The notes beneath the pieces are model-generated. The model did no database searches and was not told where the DNA came from. It saw only the letters and a program-made list of their open reading frames with translations. A program made the position numbers and the translations under genes. A DNA stretch of 64,000 nt, taken from the NCBI GenBank assembly GCA_963402885.1, contig OY727098.1, positions 11,952,717 to 12,016,716 on the forward strand. Reading direction: 5' to 3'. Shown in pieces: positions 49,556 through 60,087 of this stretch. Positions within the stretch are counted from its first letter, which is position 1; every line of letters begins with the position of its first letter. Origin of the DNA: Antedon bifida (taxonomy: Eukaryota; Echinodermata; Crinoidea; Comatulida; Antedonidae).

Positions 49556-52405
49556 AGCACTTTTATGTTTTTCTGTAACCAAGTTTTTTCGAAAATCACA
49601 AAATGGTCTAAAACGTCTCCAAATGCGATTTGAAGCTATTCTAAGCACTTTGGTGTTTTTATGTTAACATGTTTTTTCGAAAATAACAAAATGGTCTAAA
49701 ATGTCTCCAACTGCGATTTGAAGCTATTCTTAGCACTTTGGTGTTTTTCTATAACCAAGTTTTTTCGAAAATCACAAAATGGTCTAAAACGTCTCCAAAT
49801 GCGATTTGAAGCTATTCTAAGCACTTTGGTGTTTTTATGTTAACAAGTTTTTTCGAAAATAACAAAATGGTCTAAAATGTCTCCAAATGCGATTTGAAGC
49901 TATTCTTAGCACTTTGGTGTTTTTATGTTAACAAGTTTTTTCGAAAATCACAAAATGGTCTAAAACGTCTCCAAATGCGATTTGAAGCTATTCTGCACAC
50001 TTTGATGTTTGGTGTGAAAAATTTTTGTCGAAATGCTCAAAATGGTCTAAAACGTTTTTAAATACGATATTAAGCTATTTTGTGCTCTTTGATGTTTTTG
50101 TGTGAAAAGTTTTATCGAATTGCTCAAAATGGTCTAAAACGGTTTATAATGAGATTTTAAGCACTTTGATGTTTTTGTGTAACCAAGTTTTTTCGAAAAT
50201 CACAAAATGGTCTAAAACGTCTCCAAATGCGATTTGAAGCTATTCTAAGCACTTTGGTGTTTTTATGATAACAAGTTTTTTCGAAAATCACAAAATGGTC
50301 TAAAACGTCTCCAAATGCGATTTGAAGCTATTCTAAGCACTTTGGTGTTTTTATGTTAACAAGTTTTTTCGAAAATCACAAAATGGTCTAAAACGTTTTT
50401 AAATACGATATTAAGCTATTTTGTGCTCTTTGATGTTTTTGTGTGAAAAGTTTTATCGAATTGCTCAAAATGGTCTAAAACGGTTTCTAATGAGATTTTA
50501 AGCACTTTGATGTTTTTCTGTAACCAAGTTTTTTCGAAAATCACAAAATGGTCTAAAACGTCTCCAAATGCGATTTGAAGCTATTCTAAGCACTTTGGTG
50601 TTTTTATGTTAACAAGTTTTTTCGAAAATCACAAAATGGTCTAAAACGTCTCCAAATGCGATTTGAAGCTATTCTGTACACTTTGATGTTTTTTTGAAAA
50701 TTTTTTGTCGAAATGCTCAAAATGGTCTAAAACGTTTTTAAATACGATATTAAGCTATTTTGTGCTCTTTGATGTTTTTGTGTGAAAAGTTTTATCGAAT
50801 TGCTCAAAATGGTCTAAAACGGTTTCTAATGAGATTTAAAGCACTTTGATGTTTTTCTGTAACCAAGTTTTTTCGAAAATCACAAAATGGTCTAAAACGT
50901 CTCCAAATGCGATTTGAAGCTATTCTGCACACTTTGATGTTTTGTGTGAAAAATTTTTGTCGAAATGCTCAAAATGGTCAAAAACGTTTTTAAATACGAT
51001 ATTAAGCTATTTTGTGCTCTTTGATGTTTTTGTGTGAAAAGTTTTATCGAATTGCTCAAACTGGTCTAAAACGGTTTCTAATGAGATTTTAAGCACTTTG
51101 ATGTTTTTCTGTAACCAAGTTTTTTCGAAAATCACAAAATAGTCTAAAACGTCTCCAAATGCGATTTGAAGCTATTCTAAGCACTTTGGTGTTTTTATGT
51201 TAACAAGTTTTTTCGAAAATAACAAAATGGTCTAAAATGTCTCCAAATGCGATTTGAAGCTATTCTTAGCACTTTGGTGTTTTTATGTTAACAAGTTTTT
51301 TCGAAAATCACAAAATGGTCTAAAACGTCTCCAAATGCGATTTGAAGCTATTCTGCACACTTTGATGTTTTGTGTGAAAAATTTTTGTCGAAATGCTCAA
51401 AATGGTCTAAAACGTTTTTAAATACGATATTAAGCTATTTTGTGCTCTTTGATGTTTTTGTGTGAAAAGTTTTATCGAATTGCTCAAAATGGTCTAAAAC
51501 GGTTTATAATGAGATTTTAAGCACTTTGATGTTTTTGTGTAACCAAGTTTTTTCGAAAATCACAAAATGGTCTAAAACGTCTCCAAATGCGATTTGAAGC
51601 TATTCTAAGCACTTTGGTGTTTTTATGTTAACAAGTTCTTTCGAAAATCACAAAATGGTCTAAAACGTTTTTAAATACGATATTAAGCTATTTTGTGCTC
51701 TTTGATGTTTTTGTGTGAAAAGTTTTATCGAATTGCTCAAAATGGTCTAAAACGGTTTATAATGAGATTTTAAGCACTTTGATGTTTTTGTGTAACCAAG
51801 TTTTTTCGAAAATCACAAAATGGTCTAAAACGTCTCCAAATGCGATTTGAAGCTATTCTAAGCACTTTGGTGTTTTTATGATAACAAGTTTTTTCGAAAA
51901 TCACAAAATGGTCTAAAACGTCTCCAAATGCGATTTGAAGCTATTCTAAGCACTTTGGTGTTTTTATGTTAACAAGTTTTTTCGAAAATCACAAAATGGT
52001 CTAAAACGTTTTTAAATACGATATTAAGCTATTTTGTGCTCTTTGATGTTTTTGTGTGAAAAGTTTTATCGAATTGCTCAAAATGGTCTAAAACGGTTTC
52101 TAATGAGATTTTAAGCACTTTGATGTTTTTCTGTAACCAAGTTTGTTCGAAAATCACAAAATGGTCTAAAACGTCTCCAAATGCGATTTGAAGCTATTCT
52201 AAGCACTTTGGTGTTTTTATGATAACAAGTTTTTTCGAAAATCACAAAATGGTCTAAAACGTCTCCAAATGCGATTTGAAGCTATTCTAAGCACTTTGGT
52301 GTTTTTATGTTAACAAGTTTTTTCGAAAATCACAAAATGGTCTAAAACGTCTCCAAATGCGATTTGAAGCTATTCTAAGCACTTTGGTGTTTTTATGTTA
52401 ACAAG
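48136..52405. repeat. Composite of three HOR sources (4,270 bp)
   Basis: Up to about 49,560 it follows 21,018-22,440 (TTTTATG with CTGAAACC). From there it carries GTTAACATG and CTCCAACTGCG as at 15.2 kb, then a GTTTGGTGTG position-19 tail and a HOR with block 23-25 missing. From about 50,530 it follows 23,577-25,452 (T-run after GTACAC at 50,676, GGTCAAAAACG, AAACTGG, AAATAGTC, hybrid at 51,635). Its private changes are few (GATTTTTTTATG near 48,897). Confidence 0.85.
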
Positions 52406-54793
52406 TTTTTTCGAAAATCACAAAATGGTATAAAACGTCTCCAAATGCGATTTGAAGCTATTCTGTACACTTTGATGGTTTTTGTGAAAAATTTTTGTCG
52501 AAATGCTCAAAATGGTCTAAAACGTTTTTAAATACGATATTAAGCTATTTTGTGCTCTTTGATGTTTTGTGTGAACATTTTTTGTCGAAATGCTCAAAAT
52601 GGTCTAAAACGTTTTTAAATACGATATTAAGCTATTTTGTGCTCTTTGATGTTTTTGTGTGAAAAGTTTTATCGAATTGCTCAAAATGGTCTAAAACGGT
52701 TTCTAATGAGATTTTAAGCACTTTGATGTTTTTCTATAACCAAGTTTTTTCGAAAATCACAAAATGGTCTAAAACGTCTCCAAATGCGATTTGAAGCTAT
52801 TCTAAGCACTTTGGTGTTTTTATGTTAACAAGTTTTTTCGAAAATAACAAAATGGTCTAAAATGTCTCCAAATGCGATTTGAAGCTATTCTTAGCACTTT
52901 GGTGTTTTTATGTTAACAAGTTTTTTCGAAAATCACAAAATGGTCTAAAACGTCTCCAAATGCGATTTGAAGCTATTCTGCACACTTTGATGTTTTGTGT
53001 GAAAAATTTTTGTCGAAATGCTCAAAATGGTCTAAAACGTTTTTAAATACGATATTAAGTTATTTTGTGCTCTTTGATGTTTTTATGTGAAAGGTTTTAT
53101 CGAATTGCTCAAAATGGTCTAAAATGGTTTATAATGAGATTTTAAGCAATTTGATGTTTTTGTGTAACCAAGTTTTTTCGAAAATCACAAAATGGTCTAA
53201 AACGTCTCCAAATGCGATTTGAAGCTATTCTAAGCACTTTGGTGTTTTTATGTTAACAAGTTTTTTCGAAAATCACAAAATGGTCTAAAACGTCTCCAAA
53301 TGCGATTTGAAGCTATTCTGTAGACTTTGATGTTTTTTGTGAAAAATTTTTGTCGAAATGCTCAAAATGGTCTAAAACGTTTTTAAATACGATATTAAGC
53401 TATTTTGTGCTCTTTGATGTTTTTGTGTGAAAAGTTTTATCGAATTGCTCAAAATGGTCTAAAACGGTTTCTAATGAGATTTAAAGCACTTTGATGTTTT
53501 TCTGTAACCAAGTTTTTTCGAAAATCACAAATTGGTCTAAAACGTCTCCAAATGCGATTTGAAGCTATTCTGCACACTTTGATGTTTTGTGTGAAACATT
53601 TTTGTCGAAATGCTCAAAATGGTCTAAAACGTTTTTAAATACGATATTAAGCTATTTTGGGCTCTTTGATGTTTTTGTGTGAAAAGTTTTATCGAATTGC
53701 TCAAAATGGTCTAAAACGGTTTCTAATGAGATTTTAAGCACTTTGATGTTTTTCTATAACCAAGTTTTTTCGAAAATCACAAAATGGTCTAAAACGTCTC
53801 CAAATGCGATTTGAAGCTATTCTAAGCACTTTGGTGTTTTTATGTTAACAAGTTTTTTCGAAAATAACAAAATGGTCTAAAATGTCTCCAAATGCGATTT
53901 GAAGCTATTCTTAGCACTTTGGTGTTTTTATGTTAACAAGTTTTTTCGAAAATCACAAAATGGTCTAAAACGTCTCCAAATGCGATTTGAAGCTATTCTG
54001 CACACTTTGATGTTTGGTGTGAAAAATTTTTGTCGAAATGCTCAAAATGGTCTAAAACGTTTTTAAATACGATATTAAGCTATTTTGTGCTCTTTGATGT
54101 TTTTGTGTGAAAAGTTTTATCGAATTGCTCAAAATGGTCTAAAACGGTTTATAATGAGATTTTAAGCACTTTGATGTTTTTGTGTAACCAAGTTTTTTCG
54201 AAAATCACAAAATGGTCTAAAACGTCTCCAAATGCGATTTGAAGCTATTCTAAGCACTTTGGTGTTTTTATGTTAACAAGTTCTTTCGAAAATCACAAAA
54301 TGGTCTAAAACGTTTTTAAATACGATATTAAGCTATTTTGTGCTCTTTGATGTTTTTGTGTGAAAAGTTTTATCGAATTGCTCAAAATGGTCTAAAACGG
54401 TTTATAATGAGATTTTAAGCACTTTGATGTTTTTGTGTAACCAAGTTTTTTCGAAAATCACAAAATGGTCTAAAACGTCTCCAAATGCGATTTGAAGCTA
54501 TTCTAAGCACTTTGGTGTTTTTATGATAACAAGTTTTTTCGAAAATCACAAAATGGTCTAAAACGTCTCCAAATGCGATTTGAAGCTATTCTAAGCACTT
54601 TGGTGTTTTTATGTTAACAAGTTTTTTCGAAAATCACAAAATGGTCTAAAACGTTTTTAAATACGATATTACGCTATTTTGTGCTCTTTGATGTTTTTGT
54701 GTGAAAAGTTTTATCGAATTGCTCAAAATGGTCTAAAACGGTTTCTAATGAGATTTTAAGCACTTTGATGTTTTTCTGTAACCAAGTTTGTTC
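50530..54793. repeat. 4.2-kb segment duplicated from 23,577-27,840
   Basis: Partner of 23,577-27,840. Its 5' boundary is the C monomer near 50,520 (CTGTAACC here, GTGTAACC with GCAATTT in the partner). Confidence 0.87.
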
Positions 54794-55050
54794 GAAAATC
54801 ACAAAATGGTCTAAAACGTCTCCAAATGCGATTTGAAGCTATTCTAAGCACTTTGGTGTTTTTATGATAATAAGTTTTTTCGAAAATCACAAAATGGTCT
54901 AAAACGTCTCCAAATGCGATTTGAAGCTATTCTAAGCACTTTGGTGTTTTTATGTTAACAAGTTTTTTCGAAAATCACAAAATGGTCTAAAACGTCTCCA
55001 AATGCGATTTGAAGCTATTCTAAGCACTTTGGTGTTTTTATGTTAACAAG
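52406..55050. repeat. Complete 31-mer HOR copy, first of four in a row (2,645 bp)
   Basis: The anchor carries GGTATAAAACG (52,427). All 31 positions are present: A B B C, AAA B C, AA B C, A B C, AAA B C, A A/B C, AA A/B C, AAA. Private or rare changes: TTACGC for TTAAGC in hybrid 27 (54,671) and GATAATAAG for GATAACAAG (near 54,867). It continues the match with 25.4-27.8 kb. Confidence 0.93.
54281..54367 (+). repeat. Representative A/B hybrid monomer, GTTCTTTCG type (87 bp; HOR position 23)
   Basis: The monomer has an A head (TTCTTTCGAAAATCAC) joined at the shared core to a B tail (TTTTTAAATACGATATT, TTTTGTGCTC). The private T-to-C change giving GTTCTTTCG makes it easy to trace. I find it starting (at the G) at 4,893, 6,593, 10,773, 12,399, 14,099, 18,029, 20,247, 22,982, 24,682, 27,327, 28,349, 35,511, 38,762, 44,049, 44,730, 45,235, 47,365, 51,635, 54,280, 59,317, 61,962 and 63,159. 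A single origin followed by spread with the HOR fits best. Confidence 0.93.
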
Positions 55051-57442
55051 TTTTTTCGAAAATCACAAAATGGTATAAAACGTCTCCAAATGCGATTTGA
55101 AGCTATTCTGTACACTTTGATGGTTTTTGTGAAAAATTTTTGTCGAAATGCTCAAAATGGTCTAAAACGTTTTTAAATACGATATTAAGCTATTTTGTGC
55201 TCTTTGATGTTTTGTGTGAACATTTTTTGTCGAAATGCTCAAAATGGTCTAAAACGTTTTTAAATACGATATTAAGCTATTTTGTGCTCTTTGATGTTTT
55301 TGTGTGAAAAGTTTTATCGAATTGCTCAAAATGGTCTAAAACGGTTTCTAATGAGATTTTAAGCACTTTGATGTTTTTCTATAACCAAGTTTTTTCGAAA
55401 ATCACAAAATGGTCTAAAACGTCTCCAAATGCGATTTGAAGCTATTCTAAGCACTTTGGTGTTTTTATGTTAACAAGTTTTTTCGAAAATAACAAAATGG
55501 TCTAAAATGTCTCCAAATGCGATTTGAAGCTATTCTTAGCACTTTGGTGTTTTTATGTTAACAAGTTTTTTCGAAAATCACAAAATGGTCTAAAACGTCT
55601 CCAAATGCGATTTGAAGCTATTCTGCACACTTTGATGTTTTGTGTGAAAAATTTTTGTCGAAATGCTCAAAATGGTCTAAAACGTTTTTAAATACGATAT
55701 TAAGTTATTTTGTGCTCTTTGATGTTTTTATGTGAAAGGTTTTATCGAATTGCTCAAAATGGTCTAAAATGGTTTATAATGAGATTTTAAGCAATTTGAT
55801 GTTTTTGTGTAACCAAGTTTTTTCGAAAATCACAAAATGGTCTAAAACGTCTCCAAATGCGATTTGAAGCTATTCTAAGCACTTTGGTGTTTTTATGTTA
55901 ACAAGTTTTTTCGAAAATCACAAAATGGTCTAAAACGTCTCCAAATGCGATTTGAAGCTATTCTGTAGACTTTGATGTTTTTTGTGAAAAATTTTTGTCG
56001 AAATGCTCAAAATGGTCTAAAACGTTTTTAAATACGATATTAAGCTATTTTGTGCTCTTTGATGTTTTTGTGTGAAAAGTTTTATCGAATTGCTCAAAAT
56101 GGTCTAAAACGGTTTCTAATGAGATTTAAAGCACTTTGATGTTTTTCTGTAACCAAGTTTTTTCGAAAATCACAAATTGGTCTAAAACGTCTCCAAATGC
56201 GATTTGAAGCTATTCTGCACACTTTGATGTTTTGTGTGAAACATTTTTGTCGAAATGCTCAAAATGGTCTAAAACGTTTTTAAATACGATATTAAGCTAT
56301 TTTGGGCTCTTTGATGTTTTTGTGTGAAAAGTTTTATCGAATTGCTCAAAATGGTCTAAAACGGTTTCTAATGAGATTTTAAGCACTTTGATGTTTTTCT
56401 ATAACCAAGTTTTTTCGAAAATCACAAAATGGTCTAAAACGTCTCCAAATGCGATTTGAAGCTATTCTAAGCACTTTGGTGTTTTTATGTTAACAAGTTT
56501 TTTCGAAAATAACAAAATGGTCTAAAATGTCTCCAAATGCGATTTGAAGCTATTCTTAGCACTTTGGTGTTTTTATGTTAACAAGTTTTTTCGAAAATCA
56601 CAAAATGGTCTAAAACGTCTCCAAATGCGATTTGAAGCTATTCTGCACACTTTGATGTTTGGTGTGAAAAATTTTTGTCGAAATGCTCAAAATGGTCTAA
56701 AACGTTTTTAAATACGATATTAAGCTATTTTGTGCTCTTTGATGTTTTTGTGTGAAAAGTTTTATCGAATTGCTCAAAATGGTCTAAAACGGTTTATAAT
56801 GAGATTTTAAGCACTTTGATGTTTTTGTGTAACCAAGTTTTTTCGAAAATCACAAAATGGTCTAAAACGTCTCCAAATGCGATTTGAAGCTATTCTAAGC
56901 ACTTTGGTGTTTTTATGATAACAAGTTTTTTCGAAAATCACAAAATGGTCTAAAACGTCTCCAAATGCGATTTGAAGCTATTCTAAGCACTTTGGTGTTT
57001 TTATGTTAACAAGTTTTTTCGAAAATCACAAAATGGTCTAAAACGTTTTTAAATACGATATTAAGCTATTTTGTGCTCTTTGATGTTTTTGTGTGAAAAG
57101 TTTTATCGAATTGCTCAAAATGGTCTAAAACGGTTTCTAATGAGATTTTAAGCACTTTGATGTTTTTCTGTAACCAAGTTTGTTCGAAAATCACAAAATG
57201 GTCTAAAACGTCTCCAAATGCGATTTGAAGCTATTCTAAGCACTTTGGTGTTTTTATGATAACAAGTTTTTTCGAAAATCACAAAATGGTCTAAAACGTC
57301 TCCAAATGCGATTTGAAGCTATTCTAAGCACTTTGGTGTTTTTATGTTAACAAGTTTTTTCGAAAATCACAAAATGGTCTAAAACGTCTCCAAATGCGAT
57401 TTGAAGCTATTCTAAGCACTTTGGTGTTTTTATGTTAACAAG
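55051..57442. repeat. HOR copy with an in-register 253-bp deletion, 28 monomers (2,392 bp)
   Basis: As the neighbouring copies, except that hybrid 23, C24 and one A are absent. In the complete copy these are 87, 78 and 88 bp, summing to 253, exactly the length difference. The loss is clean at monomer boundaries: C21 is followed by an A with a GATAAC tail and then by position 26. Confidence 0.93.
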
Positions 57443-60087
57443 TTTTTTCGAAAATCACAAAATGGTATAAAACGTCTCCAAATGCGATTTGAAGCTATTC
57501 TGTACACTTTGATGGTTTTTGTGAAAAATTTTTGTCGAAATGCTCAAAATGGTCTAAAACGTTTTTAAATACGATATTAAGCTATTTTGTGCTCTTTGAT
57601 GTTTTGTGTGAACATTTTTTGTCGAAATGCTCAAAATGGTCTAAAACGTTTTTAAATACGATATTAAGCTATTTTGTGCTCTTTGATGTTTTTGTGTGAA
57701 AAGTTTTATCGAATTGCTCAAAATGGTCTAAAACGGTTTCTAATGAGATTTTAAGCACTTTGATGTTTTTCTATAACCAAGTTTTTTCGAAAATCACAAA
57801 ATGGTCTAAAACGTCTCCAAATGCGATTTGAAGCTATTCTAAGCACTTTGGTGTTTTTATGTTAACAAGTTTTTTCGAAAATAACAAAATGGTCTAAAAT
57901 GTCTCCAAATGCGATTTGAAGCTATTCTTAGCACTTTGGTGTTTTTATGTTAACAAGTTTTTTCGAAAATCACAAAATGGTCTAAAACGTCTCCAAATGC
58001 GATTTGAAGCTATTCTGCACACTTTGATGTTTTGTGTGAAAAATTTTTGTCGAAATGCTCAAAATGGTCTAAAACGTTTTTAAATACGATATTAAGTTAT
58101 TTTGTGCTCTTTGATGTTTTTATGTGAAAGGTTTTATCGAATTGCTCAAAATGGTCTAAAATGGTTTATAATGAGATTTTAAGCAATTTGATGTTTTTGT
58201 GTAACCAAGTTTTTTCGAAAATCACAAAATGGTCTAAAACGTCTCCAAATGCGATTTGAAGCTATTCTAAGCACTTTGGTGTTTTTATGTTAACAAGTTT
58301 TTTCGAAAATCACAAAATGGTCTAAAACGTCTCCAAATGCGATTTGAAGCTATTCTGTAGACTTTGATGTTTTTTGTGAAAAATTTTTGTCGAAATGCTC
58401 AAAATGGTCTAAAACGTTTTTAAATACGATATTAAGCTATTTTGTGCTCTTTGATGTTTTTGTGTGAAAAGTTTTATCGAATTGCTCAAAATGGTCTAAA
58501 ACGGTTTCTAATGAGATTTAAAGCACTTTGATGTTTTTCTGTAACCAAGTTTTTTCGAAAATCACAAATTGGTCTAAAACGTCTCCAAATGCGATTTGAA
58601 GCTATTCTGCACACTTTGATGTTTTGTGTGAAACATTTTTGTCGAAATGCTCAAAATGGTCTAAAACGTTTTTAAATACGATATTAAGCTATTTTGGGCT
58701 CTTTGATGTTTTTGTGTGAAAAGTTTTATCGAATTGCTCAAAATGGTCTAAAACGGTTTCTAATGAGATTTTAAGCACTTTGATGTTTTTCTATAACCAA
58801 GTTTTTTCGAAAATCACAAAATGGTCTAAAACGTCTCCAAATGCGATTTGAAGCTATTCTAAGCACTTTGGTGTTTTTATGTTAACAAGTTTTTTCGAAA
58901 ATAACAAAATGGTCTAAAATGTCTCCAAATGCGATTTGAAGCTATTCTTAGCACTTTGGTGTTTTTATGTTAACAAGTTTTTTCGAAAATCACAAAATGG
59001 TCTAAAACGTCTCCAAATGCGATTTGAAGCTATTCTGCACACTTTGATGTTTGGTGTGAAAAATTTTTGTCGAAATGCTCAAAATGGTCTAAAACGTTTT
59101 TAAATACGATATTAAGCTATTTTGTGCTCTTTGATGTTTTTGTGTGAAAAGTTTTATCGAATTGCTCAAAATGGTCTAAAACGGTTTATAATGAGATTTT
59201 AAGCACTTTGATGTTTTTGTGTAACCAAGTTTTTTCGAAAATCACAAAATGGTCTAAAACGTCTCCAAATGCGATTTGAAGCTATTCTAAGCACTTTGGT
59301 GTTTTTATGTTAACAAGTTCTTTCGAAAATCACAAAATGGTCTAAAACGTTTTTAAATACGATATTAAGCTATTTTGTGCTCTTTGATGTTTTTGTGTGA
59401 AAAGTTTTATCGAATTGCTCAAAATGGTCTAAAACGGTTTATAATGAGATTTTAAGCACTTTGATGTTTTTGTGTAACCAAGTTTTTTCGAAAATCACAA
59501 AATGGTCTAAAACGTCTCCAAATGCGATTTGAAGCTATTCTAAGCACTTTGGTGTTTTTATGATAACAAGTTTTTTCGAAAATCACAAAATGGTCTAAAA
59601 CGTCTCCAAATGCGATTTGAAGCTATTCTAAGCACTTTGGTGTTTTTATGTTAACAAGTTTTTTCGAAAATCACAAAATGGTCTAAAACGTTTTTAAATA
59701 CGATATTAAGCTATTTTGTGCTCTTTGATGTTTTTGTGTGAAAAGTTTTATCGAATTGCTCAAAATGGTCTAAAACGGTTTCTAATGAGATTTTAAGCAC
59801 TTTGATGTTTTTCTGTAACCAAGTTTGTTCGAAAATCACAAAATGGTCTAAAACGTCTCCAAATGCGATTTGAAGCTATTCTAAGCACTTTGGTGTTTTT
59901 ATGATAACAAGTTTTTTCGAAAATCACAAAATGGTCTAAAACGTCTCCAAATGCGATTTGAAGCTATTCTAAGCACATTGGTGTTTTTATGTTAACAAGT
60001 TTTTTCGAAAATCACAAAATGGTCTAAAACGTCTCCAAATGCGATTTGAAGCTATTCTAAGCACTTTGGTGTTTTTATGTTAACAAG
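57443..60087. repeat. Complete 31-mer HOR copy (2,645 bp)
   Basis: All 31 positions are in order between GGTATAAAACG anchors at 57,464 and 60,109. The hybrid is at 59,317. One private change is GCACATTGG for GCACTTTGG near 59,974. Confidence 0.93.
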
